Source: Aptenodytes patagonicus
Taxonomy: Eukaryota; Chordata; Aves; Sphenisciformes; Spheniscidae
Assembly (NCBI RefSeq): GCF_965638725.1
Contig: NC_134951.1
Span: forward strand, 103,005,811-103,069,810
Reading direction: 5' to 3'
DNA: 64,000 bases
Made by a program: the position numbers and the translations under genes
Part shown: positions 23,100 to 34,600 of the stretch, one piece after another
Layout of the letters: every line of letters begins with the position of its first letter
Numbering within the stretch: position 1 is the first letter of the stretch
Notes under the pieces: model-generated
Told to the model about the DNA's origin: nothing
Database searches by the model: none
Seen by the model: only the letters and a program-made list of their open reading frames with translations

Positions 23100-25060
23100 A
23101 ACCTTGTGCTAGTGACAGAAGCAGAGCTACTGGTAGCAGTCACCTTTCCAACACTGCTGTGTCACCGGGACTCACACCTGATCTAGAAAAGTCCTTTAAT
23201 CTCAATGCCCATTCAACTCCTGTGCCCTCTGCTAAGGGCATCACTAGTAGTTTTGAAAAGGACACTTCTCTTTTAGGAAACTGGAGCACAGTTTTCAATC
23301 ACACACAGTTTTAAAACCAGTACAAATATACTAGAAAGAAAAAAGGAGAAAATTAAGGTTTACTTTCTGTCAGAGGAATCTCTAGCGTAATGTGATGCCT
23401 CCTAAAATTAAGGATTGTACCAGACATGGACAAGAACAATATTCTGAAAATGACAGCACACAACAACTATCTGTTTTGACATGTCATATACAGAAATGCT
23501 CTGATTTCAATAAAGAACATACACTGTCAATTAGGTCTGAGTTGAAAGTAATATCTAACACTGTGGGGATTAGAGCAAAAGTCTGTGAGCATGCACTTAC
23601 ACCGAGGGTGATTTTAGTGAGGTTTTTTGTGGGTTAAAATTAATGAAAGGAGAGAAAGAGACAATGGAACATGAATGGAAACTGAATTATTTAATTAGCC
23701 CAAGTGATTTTTAGACGTATAATCAGTTTCAGAGCCTAACACTTATTGCTTTCAATGGCTAATTAAAACACTACTTGGGATGTTAAGGATTATGTGTGTG
23801 CTTAAATGAAAGTAAGAATTCAGGGTTTGGATTACTTCTTTGATGATTTAGGGTATGGCATTGCAGTCTCGTATGCGCATATCTAAATGGGACGGCTCAC
23901 ATGAGTAAGGTTAGTCATGTGCATGTGTGGTGGCCACAGCCTTCACAAACACAGCAGGGAACTTTAGGACTGAAAGCATAAGTCTGCATGTTTGGCTTAA
24001 GAGAGGGAGTCCCAGGCTGGGAATTGTTACAAATCAAATAATCTGTCAATCAAGCACAGAGATGGCATTGCCAAACGCTGGGTTATACATGTTTCCAAAA
24101 CCGTGCGTGATACATTTTATTTGCAGGCTTGGGTACCACTCTGAAAACCATCTGATGTCAGCAAATCAGTATAGTTGCTATCTAAAAGGAGGTGCACTAG
24201 CTACAGAAGCCTTTATTGCCTGCTTTCATGGAGTGAAAAAGTTATAGTCAGTTTAAAAAGTCAACTGATCCACAGATAATGTAAAAGTTCCGCAAAACTA
24301 TAAAGTAAAAGTATACTACATAAACCATGCATGTAGCACCCACAACATCAAAACATCCACTAAAATGCATGTGCAACGTGTCTACTTTTTGGTCTAGTAA
24401 CTGTCTATTTTCCACATATTCAGGTCATGGAGACTTTCTTTAAAATACAAACATTGTTTTGAATCATATAATCGAAGATTTTACTTTGGAAAGCAATCAG
24501 CTTGTAGCCAGTTACATCCTTAACTTCTCTGTAAGCTCCCTTCCAGATTTTCAGACATCAGAAAGATCATACCACAATGTAATGTGCTATGCAGGAGAGT
24601 TTCAAACTCTGCTACATCCCTGCTATCTAGACATCACTAGCCTATATACACACACCCCTGAAATAATGAGTAACTGTGTATTAAGATATCTTAGCCTGCC
24701 TTCCTAGCAATAAGCAAACCAGTCTTTTCACTCGTAGTCTTCACCTTCTCAGTTCTTTATCCTCAATTTGAACAGATACAGCTATATCCCATGTCCCCAT
24801 ACAAAATAACGAAAGGTAGAATGGTTCCTTAAGTCCAGCTCATGCATCCCTAGATTTACTTCTGTATACCACAAACAGAAGAAAAAAAAAAAATCCCTGT
24901 AAAGCTTTTTTTAGTTGCCAATTTAAAGTGACAGTACAAGGAAGGTAAGTTTTGTAGTTACCCCATCAAGGTAACAATAAAATATTTGTGTTCTTATTTA
25001 CCCCGGATTCATCTATGTTGCAGATCATGCTGCACATTCAACAGAACAGGTCAGAGTGCT
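23100..25060. other. Unique noncoding sequence
   Basis: No exon supported. The part at 23680-23800 holds several ATTA/TAAT cores (TTTAATTAGCCC, GGCTAATTAAAAC) and could be a regulatory element, but nothing decides this. Frames at 23927-24247 and 24459-24707 (106 and 82 codons) are unrecognised. Confidence 0.6.
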
Positions 25061-25588
25061 TTAAATACACGACACAAAATAGAGGCTGAACAGTAAGACT
25101 GAGCGTGTAGTCATTGTGCATGCATGTACAAGCTCAATATATTCATCAGATGGGTGAATCCTGAATGAGAATAAAAATATGCACGATGAAAATACAAGAA
25201 TGCACAAAGCTAACACAACAGCCTGCAGAAATGCACAGCAGGTGTTGGAAAGCCATCTGATCTTGCTTCTAGGTCCGGTTGTGACTTTGAATGCTGAATT
25301 ATATACAGAGTCTAAAGATGTTTTACTAATATGACATTTCCATGTGAATCCTTTCGCAATATACGAGAGGGAATACCATATTTCTAGTTCTTTGGAAGGC
25401 TGATGGGATACCAAGCTTGTAAATTGTACGCAATGAGGCCAAGGACAGCCTGAGATGGTCATTTTGTTTGTGGGGCGCTTGAAGGGAAATGGTAATTGGT
25501 CAAATTCAGTAACTGCAGTTTCCATGGCATGAATTTGCTCAGGCTTCTTCATTTCAAGAAGAGTCAGCATCACCAAGGAAACTTGCAT
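25061..25588 (-). other. Longest open frame in the window, probably not a gene
   Basis: On the minus strand an ATG at 25588-25586 opens about 175 codons; the frame extends three codons further to a GTG. The predicted product has one strongly hydrophobic stretch near residues 122-145 of the 178-residue frame (FLQAVVLALCILVFSSCIFL) followed by polar sequence, like a single membrane helix. There is no signal peptide, domain or motif I recognise. The hydrophobic run is rich in C, F and L, as translated A/T-rich DNA often is. By a rough estimate for 40% G+C DNA, a frame of this length in 64 kb is uncommon but not remarkable. It lies beside a cluster of decayed repeats (25.65-27.1 kb) and no splice context supports it. 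Confidence 0.1.
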
Positions 25589-25767
25589 CTCGCACACTCA
25601 TAGGATATTCTTGTAGAAAATAACATGCTGTTGAGAGGACAATTTAGGGCCAAGTTCTGATTTGCTGCTTGTCTTACAGACTACGGTTGACTTCTGGGTT
25701 TTCCTGTAGTGGTGCCGTCTGTCTCTCTACATTGCCTGCCTCCTGTCATAAGTTTTCACTATGACGT

Positions 25768-25852
25768 GCTTCGGGACAGGATCATCTTGCTTGCACAGAG
25801 CTTAGCACAGTTGAGTGCTGACCCACGATGAAGGGTCCAAGTGCTATATATC
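25768..25852 (+). repeat. SINE/LINE 3'-tail relic
   Basis: The segment CTTCGGGACAGGATCATCTT, then TTGCACAGAGCTTAGCACAG and GAGTGCTGACCCACGATGAA, follows a tail common in reptile and bird repeats (GGGCAGGGACTGTCTT...TGTACAGCGCCTAGCACAATGGGGTCCTGGTCCATGA in shorter pieces). The family name is uncertain. A further arm-like piece (GGGCCAAGTTCTGATTTGC) sits at about 25650. Confidence 0.5.
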
Positions 25853-25867
25853 ATAAGAAAGAGTCAA

Positions 25868-26020
25868 AAACATCTGGGTGCCACTCCTTTACTACTGGCT
25901 TGCTGTGAGGAATCAGCCAAATCACTTCAGTAGTTCTTCTAAAAATGGAGTAAATACCACCATTTTTAGAGTAATGACAATTACTTGTTTGATACTCTAC
26001 ATTTCAGACCTGTGAAGTAG
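25868..26020 (+). repeat. MIR SINE relic
   Basis: The central pieces GGCTTGCTGTGAGGAATCAG, CCAAATCACTTCAGTAG and AAAAATGGAGTAAATACC match in order the MIR core strings CTTGCTGTGTGACCTTGGGC, AAGTCACTTAACC and AAAATGGGGATAATACC. It directly follows the SINE-like tail above. Confidence 0.5.
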
Positions 26021-26264
26021 CTGGAGAAGTCAATTCTTATTAAAAGAAAGACTTTTCTTTCTCTGTGGATGCCAAAGAAAACAAATGCTGACCAGAGGAC
26101 AGAAGAAAGATTATTTAGACAAGACAGATATATCCAAATAAGCAAGGCTTCATGAAATCCAGTCTTGACTACTTCAGGAACTAATCAAAATGGTCTTTGA
26201 ACCATAGGAAATCACCTTTGAGAGTACACAGAAAACAGGGATTAAAAGAAAAGAAGAGGAAGGA

Positions 26265-27110
26265 GTCACAGAATGATTGAGGAAGTTGCAAACCACTCAA
26301 GTCCTGGAAAGGTTCTGGAGCAAATGATTAAGCAAACAATTTTCAACTACTGAAATATAACAGTGATAAAAAGAACTAGAAAAAAACATGGCAAGTCAGT
26401 CCAATTTCCTTCTTTGATAGATTAATAGGTTTAGTAGATAACAGGAGACTGGTAGATATATTTCAGCTTGAGTAAGACTTTTGACATGTACACAACTTTA
26501 TCAAAATTAATGAAAGAAAGAGTTTAAATGTAAACATCATAGAGCATGTTCACAGCTGTAAACACCACAGAGTATGTTCACAACTGACTGAAGAACATCT
26601 ATTAGTGATTCACTACCAAAACAATTCCTACAGAGGAACAGGTATCTGAAGTATCCTTGAAGTATTCATCCTGCAAATAATTCTTATTTAATGGATGATT
26701 TGAACAATGGAGTACAACAGGCAAAAAGTGTGCAGAGAGCAATCAAGTAACAAGATACTGCAAGCATAGATTCAGGGCCTAATCCTGCCCTCCAAGGCTC
26801 TCAACTAGTATGGAAATAGTGGAATATAAGGTGATAAAACACTCAAGAACAATCAATACGTCCAAAACCAGAAGATGAACTTCAGTAAAAATGACTTTGA
26901 AGTATTACATTTAGGAAGGAGAAAACAAATCACAGGTGCCCACAGAAGAACAGCTAGTGAGGCTGTAATACAGTAGAAAAAGATCACAGACTGAACAGGA
27001 GCATACAGTGTAACAGTTTAAAACCAAACCAAAACATCTTATTCGGGTCCTGAAAGGAGTGCTGTAGGACACAGGCATTGCAGGTAAGAACTCAAATCGT
27101 GCATCATATC
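26265..27110 (+). mobile_element. CR1 LINE, degraded ORF2 body
   Basis: Several strings match in order the reverse-transcriptase region of amniote CR1: CCTGGAAAGGTTCTGGAGCA, then TTCCTTCTTTGATAGATTAA with TAGGTTTAGTAGATAACAGG (CR1: TCCTTCTTTGATAGGGTTACTAGGTTTAGTAGATAG). These are followed by AGTAAGACTTTTGACA (SKAFDT), GGATGATTTGAACAATGGAG (DDLDNG), CCAGAAGATGAACTTCAGTA (KMNFN) and GTATTACATTTAGGAAGGAG (VLHLGR). Frameshifts and deletions break the frame, and an imperfect 28-bp duplication lies inside. No 3' end is seen, so this is an internal fragment with no activity. Confidence 0.82.
26531..26586 (+). repeat. Imperfect 28-bp tandem duplication inside the CR1
   Basis: Positions 26531-26558 and 26559-26586 agree at 24 of 28 bases (TAAACATCATAGAGCATG versus TAAACACCACAGAGTATG). 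All four differences are transitions. The duplication arose after the CR1 inserted or decayed. Confidence 0.75.
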
Positions 27111-27114
27111 ATTA

Positions 27115-29030
27115 AAGACACCTCAGACTACTTGACATATATTCATGTACAGAGATTCCCTTTAGAGTGACTTGTTCACTTGTGTTTGCTTGGGAACCAG
27201 CCTGGTACCGGCCTTGCTGGACTCTAGGTGCTCGTGCAGCCATAGCGCCAGCAATGGCCACTCCAGCCGCTTATACTGTGCCCCAGTGAGGAAAAACGCC
27301 CAAATATTTAGCTTTGATTTAGGAACTGGAAGAATGTAAGTTCCATCAGTTAAACATGGATGAAAACTAAATTCTGGTGCCAAAACAAACACGAACAGAG
27401 GGGATCCCGCTCTCCAAATCTTAGCTATGGGCGTCTTCAATGCCACTGCTAATAGCAAAGAAAAAGCCTCCTCTGGTAAAGTCATTGAAGATTACTGTTC
27501 ACGGCACAACTGCATGATCAGCATCACAGCTGTGATTTATAGTTGGTCAAGCAGATTTTTAAAAGGTACAATAAGCTGCCTTTCTACGACATGGACAGTA
27601 GAAATTTGTCACCAACGCTGCTTCAGCAGTTGTAGCAAGGAGGAATCTGGGGCTCAGAGAAGTTCCTAAACCAACGCAAGTTAGGCTAGTAACGTCGCAA
27701 CAAAATGACCAAGTGCTGTGCCAAATGCAGCTCTTGCTATCCCTGCTAAGCTGAGCCATCAGAATTATGTGCCACTGGTTTTCATCCTGAAGGCAGCCAC
27801 TATGAGAGCTGGCAGAGCAGTAAATGCTGCACGCTTCCCTCCTCACATTAATTCCTTCCTCATTTCTCCTCCTCAGAGATTGCTCTTACATTATGGTATC
27901 ATTGACTCTGTAGGCAAGCAGCTTTTTAACTGTAAGATAACTAGTAAGAGAAACACAACAGCATCCTTTTCCCTCCTGGTAATTTTAAGCAACTGTGTTA
28001 AAGGCAATTACAAATAGGTGGGCGAGCGATATATATAGTATTGACAGCCTGTTGGCCACCCATAAATTCAGAGCTGTATACACAAAATACAAAATACCTC
28101 CAGCCCTCCACAGCCAAGAAGGCATAATGTCAGCATATCGCATGAGAAAGCACTTCCTCATCCCCACCTGGGATGAAAGCATGGACTAAAGAAAGATAAC
28201 CAAGATACCCAGCAGGACATATAGAAAGAAAACTTTTCTACAATTAAATTCATTCAAGTAAAGGCCCATTTGACACTCTGAGGGGAAAAAAAGCAAACAA
28301 AAAAAAACCACACCTAAAAAAATGACAAAGCAAACTTACTACACAATTAGGCTTTGTTTTCTCTGTTTGGACATTCAATCTGTCCTCACAACATCTTTGA
28401 AACCTTGTTTACAATGAAGACAGGTTACAGTGGAGCAAGTGAGATAAAAGCTGGTGACAGACAGGGTCCAGAAAGGATTTTTATAAGCTGGAATCAATTT
28501 TATCTAGGAAATCAGTGAAGAATCACTCTGCAAAATGTTTTAAGCCATACGTATATTTTTTCCAAACATTTTTCAATATTTTGGAATAAAGGGAATAAAA
28601 TTGGGCATTCATACAAGTAAATTGAAATTCTAGTCAGAAGTTACAGGAGTACTCAAAAAATTATTTCTTTTGCTATTTACTGAATTATTTACTGAATTTT
28701 CTCCTTGGATATGCATTGCCATGTGGCAGGAGAAGAGCCAGGCTGACTGGAGGTTTGAACACAGGGCTGCTTGTGAGACCACGTGAGAAGTGTAAGTTAT
28801 ACTACTCTTTGCTTTTGGCATCTAACAAACTTGTCTGAGTGAACATACCTGCCAAAAATTACATTAGCAACAAGGTATCTTGTGTCTGTGCCAACACATT
28901 TCCCTTCAAACATGGAAATAGCTTACCCCGCGTGTCTAGCCTTCACTGATGTCTTGAAAGCTGAGACATATCTGTTGCAAATTAATCTGAGTTTTTGCTT
29001 TGGATGAAGGGACCAGTCTGCTGACTTGGT
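27115..29030. other. Unique noncoding sequence
   Basis: No exon supported. Frames around 27162-28189 overlap on both strands at 60-107 codons without any recognisable protein. An A-rich stretch lies near 28285-28330. Confidence 0.6.
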
Positions 29031-29035
29031 GGGAT

Positions 29036-29468
29036 TTGGAGCACGTAACATAAGAGGAGAGACCGAGAGAACTGGGTTCGTTCAGTCTCAAGAAAAGAAG
29101 GTGAAGGGAGATCTTATGGTTTTCTTCATCTATATAAACGGGCGCGTTTAAAGAAGACAGAGTCAAACTTCTGGAGGTGCAGAGTGAAAAGGAAAGAGGC
29201 AATAGACACAGGCTGCAGCCAATGAAATTCCAATTAGATGTTAGGAATTTTTTTTTCACTGTGAGAGCAGTCACAGACTGGAACAGGCACCCGGGGGGCC
29301 AAGGAGTCTCCATCCTTGGAGATGTCCAAAATCCGACTGGACGCAGCCCTGAGCAACCCAAGTTGTCTTTAAAGCCGGATCTAACTTCAAAGTTGGACCT
29401 GCTGTAAGCATGGCTGTTGGACCAGGCAGCCTCCAGAGGCCCCTTCCAGTCAGTTATTCCCTGACTCT
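29036..29468 (+). mobile_element. CR1 LINE, 3' end (forward)
   Basis: This is the best preserved CR1 here. In order it carries TTTGGAGCACGTAACATAAG (5' side), GAGAGAACTGGGTTCG, CAAGAAAAGAAGGTGAAGGG with AGATCTTATGG, ATTAGATGTTAGGAATTTTT, CACAGACTGGAACAGGCACC, CTCCATCCTTGGAGATGTCC, CTGAGCAACCC and TGTTGGACCAGGCAGCCTCC with AGAGGCCCCTTCCAG. It stops at ATTCCCTGACTCT, a form of the terminal ATTCTATGATTCT repeat of CR1. One frame still resembles the ORF2 C-terminus (VTDWNRHPGG...SILGDV), but stops elsewhere make it dead. It is 5'-truncated, the usual CR1 fate. Confidence 0.9.
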
Positions 29469-29469
29469 C

Positions 29470-30005
29470 AAAGAAAGCTGCTGTGAGGCTGCTTTCTTAG
29501 AAAAGTGTCTCACAAGAAACGGGGTCTGATCTTAACAGCAGCAACAACAAATAAAGGGTCAGCTTTTAGATGTTTCTCTCTGGGCTCCATATGCCAGCGG
29601 GGTATTAAGAAGCATTACTGGATTGAAGATTTGCCTCAGAATTTGTTGTGTATGCTGTCAACATACAAAAACATTCTTTAGTTTTACTGTCTCAGATGAG
29701 AGTTGTTTCTTCATGGGATGCTACTTCACAGGAGGAAACACTTTACAGGAAAAGGAACATGCAGGTCTTGTTTTTTTTCCTTGTACTGATATAACAGAGA
29801 CCCCTTCTTTATGCTTGCACTGGAATAGAATAACTCTGAGTTGGGTTTTATTTTGTTTGTTTGCTTTTGTTTTTAACATCCCTAAAAGCTTCTTCGTGTT
29901 AGAACTAACAACAAGCAAACAAACAGAAAACCCAAACAGGATCTGAGCTTCACGTTACATTTGCATCCAGCATCTGCAATCCGATCTCGACAAAACAGGG
30001 GTTTT
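29470..30005. other. Unique noncoding sequence
   Basis: T- and TTTG-rich pieces lie around 29770 and 29850-29870. No gene is recognised in the two overlapping frames at 29623-29946. Confidence 0.6.
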
Positions 30006-30007
30006 GT

Positions 30008-30037
30008 TTGTTTAGAATCCAAACTAATTCTAAACAA
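30008..30037. repeat. Perfect 11-bp hairpin
   Basis: TTGTTTAGAAT at 30008-30018 is the exact reverse complement of ATTCTAAACAA at 30027-30037, with an eight-base loop (CCAAACTA). The length is too short for a microRNA precursor, and there is no U-run as for a Pol III terminator. Confidence 0.85.
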
Positions 30038-30084
30038 GTGAAGAGTTGGAAGATACTCTTAAAGCACATACAAACAACGCATTA

Positions 30085-30215
30085 AAGAGGCACTGCTCTG
30101 GACTTGGGAGATCTACACGAATACCCTAAAGGACCTTGGTCAAGACATTTTGTTTTTCTCTGCCTCACTTCTCCACCATAAAGAGGAAATTGATATCACC
30201 TTTTTGCCGCTCTTT
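30085..30215 (+). repeat. MIR SINE relic
   Basis: GGACCTTGGTCAAGACATTT, TTTCTCTGCCTCACTTCTCC and CATAAAGAGGAAATTGATAT follow in order the MIR strings GTGACCTTGGGCAAGTCACT, TCTGTGCCTCAGTTTCC and AAAATGGGGATAATAAT. The tRNA-like head upstream (CACTGCTCTGGACTTGGGAG) is decayed. Confidence 0.6.
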
Positions 30216-31400
30216 TCCTTTCTAAATACACAGGACTGAAAAATCCCACAGGAAAAGGAGCTCTGTCCTATTACAGCATAAACCACAATGCAGTCAAGTT
30301 GTCAAAAACATGAAAATACGGCTAACATATGATGAACAGAAACAGAAAGAAGCAAAAAGAGCAAGTACTCCCTTGCAAATATATTCTTGATTTTGCTTAA
30401 TTGAAAAGCTGGCGACTCTTGGATGGCCAAGGCTTTTCTCACATCCTTATGCAGCGCTGTCTGTCAGTTAGTTGTGCCGTCCAGATTGTATCCATGAGCA
30501 CACAATAAAGGTCTCCTTCCTCCAGGGTAGCTTCTTTTACAAGAAACAACAATTCCCACCTCTCACTGAGATCCAGATTTAGAAACACAATCCCATAGGA
30601 TCTGTGTGAGGAACCTGATGAAATCTAAGCTGGCGGCACCAAAAGCAGAAACCTGACACTCGAGGACAGGGCACAGTCTCGTGTGGAGCCACATTGTCAG
30701 TTTGTCTCATCACAGTTTGCATAGATCTTCAGAGCTGTCTTTGGATTATTATGCCTCAAGATACCACACACAGATAACACTTTGCAGAGTGTAAATGTAA
30801 ACATTTAAATAAGTGTGAAAGGCAGAGCAGGCACATTATGGAAGGGAAGTTTTTTTGATGCTGGTGTGGTTTCCAGCGCTGTTCTTGAGAACATCGCACT
30901 CAGGCCTTCAGGTGAAGAGGTTCCCCCATCTCCCCCCAAAGCAAGCCTTCTCCTTGCCTTTGTCTGTACATTCCTAGACATTTTACAATCCAAGCTCTGA
31001 CACACGCTATCTGGAAGCAACAGCCAAGAAGAGGGCCTGCCTGCCAATGTGTCCTGACTAATGTAAGAGAACAAATCCTCCATTGTTGCCCAAGTGCCAT
31101 ATGTCAATACAATAAAATCACTGTCTTCCGTACTCAAGGTTACACTTGTTTATGATTACAACGTTTATTTCTTGCTGTAAGACTATAATTGTGCATGCTC
31201 TTTCTTCTGTTAAAATACATTTTTCCACCCCCACCCTGTTAATCCTGTTCCTGCCCCCTCCCCTTCTCAACACATAGCCAAAGGAGGAAAATTCTCTTGG
31301 GCATACATTAAATAATATCATGTTTCTTTTTTATAAGTATTAATAATTCAGTTATAACGGCATGCCTGCAGTGACAACATCTAAATACAAAAAAGTATTT
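30216..31400. other. Unique noncoding sequence
   Basis: No exon supported. Overlapping frames at 30805-31137 on both strands are typical shadows. C-rich pieces lie at 30910-30935 and 31225-31265. Confidence 0.6.
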
Positions 31401-31405
31401 AAGTA

Positions 31406-31435
31406 CTTGCTTTGCTTAACGTTAAGCAAGTTAAG
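31406..31435. repeat. 18-bp perfect palindrome within a longer inverted repeat
   Basis: TTGCTTAACGTTAAGCAA at 31412-31429 is a perfect palindrome. Including the flanks, the 15-base arms on each side agree at 12 positions. The CTTAA/TTAAG content recalls the interior of the type 1 MITEs, so it may be the core of a decayed copy. Confidence 0.8.
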
Positions 31436-31479
31436 TAAAGCCAATGTGAACAGCTGTATACTTTTTGTTGGGCTGGGAT

Positions 31480-31650
31480 GCTACTGAAAGCACCACAAAG
31501 ATCAGGAGACTTAGGTTTCATCCCAGTTTCTCCCACTTGCCCTAAAATTCTACAGCAAGTCTCTTTTCCTGCTCGTGCCTTCCAACCTGAGACAGAAAAT
31601 ATCGTGTGATATTTTTTCTGAAGCGCTCTGAAACACAAGGATGGATCAAT
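31480..31650 (+). repeat. MIR SINE relic
   Basis: AAGATCAGGAGACTTAGGTT and TCATCCCAGTTTCTCCCACT match the MIR head (GACTCAGGAGACCTGGGTTC, ATCCCAGCTCTGCCACT). CAGCAAGTCTCTTTTCCTGC with TCGTGCCTTC follows where the core (GGGCAAGTCACTTCACCTCTCTGTGCCTC) is expected. The 3' part is uncertain. Confidence 0.55.
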
Positions 31651-31654
31651 TCAA

Positions 31655-34600
31655 ATACATTATCAGTGTAGATTAAGATGTCTATGGTGCTCCAAAGCCT
31701 GCAGTGTGCTGGCCTTTCCACTTAAAGGACACAGTCTCTGTATGGGAGAATACCACTGCTTTCAGTTTTCCCTCATGGAAGAGAGTCTTTTAACAATTTG
31801 GTGGCACCCACCAGAGCCATGCAGACAGGCGCACCAGAGGAAGCTGCAGAAACCTCCCGCCATGGGCTGCTCTGCCCAGCCCTCGGACTCGCTCCTGTCC
31901 TTGGGCTCACTCTCCACCGAGAGAGAGGATGCAGCTGCAATCTCACTGCTTACTAAGCACCATTTTCATAACACAATGCTGTAATACAGACGTGAGGCAA
32001 ACCAGCTCCCCCAGTGCACGTAACAGACTTAATCCTGTAAGAAGTGCTCTAGTGCAATAAGCTGCTCCAGAAAGGATGCAGGATGCGGTACTGTCAACAC
32101 CTGTACCATTGAAAGTCTACCCTCCATTAGACTCTTGCCAGGGCAATAATAAAAAGAGTTTTCTGCAGTTTCCCATGGGAGTGATAAGTCTCACCTCCCT
32201 GGAGTGTTTTTTGATAAAAGTCTGACTGGGGTCAGGATGAATGAAGGTAGCCGCCAGGTTCCACCCACTCTCACAATATATACTTTGTCTAATGTGCTGT
32301 AGAGCAATACAACCTACAATATATCTCAAATAAATATTTGCCTAGTTAAGTAATAATGCTGAAAGGTTCCCCTATCTTTATTATACCAGAAAGAGATGCA
32401 TAAATCACCTGATGATATATCTCTGAAGAAGTTTCCTCTAACTGGGGCACCAGGAAGTGATTTTCAGTTTGTGAGTTGGAGTAAAGGGGAGGAAGGAAAG
32501 GCGGTATAGTTTGTTGGGTTTTTTTTCTTTAAAAACAAACAAACAAAATAGGCAACAACATTGCTGATGCTACAAAGATTTCTAACAGGTCAAATGCAGC
32601 TGCATATAAAAGGACAGGTGCACTGCAGCTATGAGGGCTCTTTTAATAAAGACAACATCTTTACTAGAAAGGAACAAAGTTCATGATTTCCTGTTAAAGA
32701 TGCCCATGCAATACCAGTGCAACTTAAATAATCATAGCTAAATATTGACTATTTGTGGAACAGCTTTCATTCCTGAACTCTGCACGTGATGTACTCATGT
32801 AACACAAGACTGTGCCGCACCAATTGTCAGACACGAGTCTTTATGCAGAAGCAGGATAAAATTATGAGTCCTTGTCTGCCTTGGCTTTTTCTGCCTCCAT
32901 TTACAAGGAAAAGTTGAATTGCAGTTTAAAAGAAAGACACTACTCTGTGGATAATTTGCTTGGATATGGGTAAGAAAATACTCAGCGGCTACATTTCTAT
33001 TTTTCCTGCCTAGCTCTTGACATAAAACTTATTAACTAACGAGGTAGGGCAGGGAGAAACAAAAGACAACACAGAAACACAAAAGACTGACCTAAACAAC
33101 TCAAAGCCTTTGTGAGTAATAAAACATCCAACATTTGCATTTAGAAATGTTAAACTCCTGAGTGGCTAGGGAACCGTGACTTATGCAGACATCATTATTA
33201 ATTCGCACCAACTTGTCCGACGACTTTGTGCTGATCATGCAGTTAAATTCACATCTAGAAAGACATGAACCTAGAGAGATAAGAAGGGATATTAATCTAG
33301 ACCTGTAATAGGTTGGAATACACAACCTTATTGCACTAGGAAACAAAACAAGAAGCATGGCACACTAAGCACAGCTCTTTCAGTTCCTAGTCACAAACAG
33401 CAAGATCTATACTTGGTGTTGTGTCATTCTTATATCTTAATTCTCCAGCCTAGCTTTCCCATTTTCAGATGTCATTGATTTTCCTGTTGTCCACTGTTCT
33501 GATTTTTCAAAACTGTCTTTGAAATTAGCGCTTCTCTAACATTGATTTTCGTTACTCATTTATTATTTAAATATAGGCTATTTCTGCTGATTTTTTTCTA
33601 CACTGTCATTTATTTAATCACCTCATGATCAGTCTCGAGCCTTCCTATCCTTTATGTCCTTTTGTTTTGCCTTGTGCAGGATCGCAGTTTCCATATTGGA
33701 TCATTCTGCCTTCCGTTATTTATTTTTCACAGTAAGGCAAACTGACAGTCAAAAATTTGGCTAGTTTTGAGTTACAATAAAATTTCATCTTCTATTCACA
33801 TTTCTAGGGTTGTTTTTTTTTTTTTTCATTCAATATACTCTTGGACTCCAGTGTCATACAAATCATTGAAATAACTGTACAATACACATTTATTAATCCA
33901 ATAACTGAAGAAACCCTCCTTTAGATGAAACGGAGCTACAGGATTACAGTCAGGATTTTTTCTGTTGCAGAGATTTGGAGATTACATGACTATCATTTTC
34001 CAGGTCAATGCTGGGCAAAGTTAAGTATAAGGAAGCAGTATTCTAACACACTGTTTTGAAGTATGAGATATTTGGGCAATAGTCCCTTTTGTTAGTATTG
34101 TGGCTGGTCAGAAGTGTTAAAAGAACATGATTTTATAGCTATTAGTGAAAGGCAGTGAAAAGAGCAAACTATGCAATCTTGCTTATACCTTATTTTAGAG
34201 AGCTTCAATGGAATCAGCCAGTGCAACAGAAGGGTAAACAAAGTCACCAAATGCACGCAAATTAAGACCGGAGATACAGGTAATAGGCAGTATCAATTCA
34301 AGCATCAAGTCACAGCACATAAGCAGAGAAGTAGGTCAGAGGTATCTGTGGTCCATTTATTCAGTAACTGTACTGTCCCTAAAAGATGGAAATATGGGTA
34401 AAAAACAGGTACAAATAATTGGACGTGAAAAGCATGGCTTTGTTTTGAACAGAACAGAGATTCTCTTCCTCTGTTGGATTTCAGTTCATTCAATACAACT
34501 ATATTCGAATTCACTGTCGAACAGCTAGGCCCATGACGGGATCTATTTTCCACTGTTCCCAAAACATAGCCTTTTTGTAAGTATGTGCAGCACATCAAAG

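Noticed and set aside
24906..24950. Splice-like pair (TTTTTTTAG ... GAAGGTAAGT)
   Set aside because: The 30-base interval codes for nothing recognisable and there is no neighbouring exon.
29177..29407. 76-codon frame with WNRHPGG-like sequence
   Set aside because: It is the decayed C-terminal end of CR1 ORF2, not a host gene.
30008..30037. Hairpin considered as a microRNA precursor
   Set aside because: The stem is only 11 pairs with an eight-base loop; microRNA precursors need about twice that, and no known mature sequence is present.
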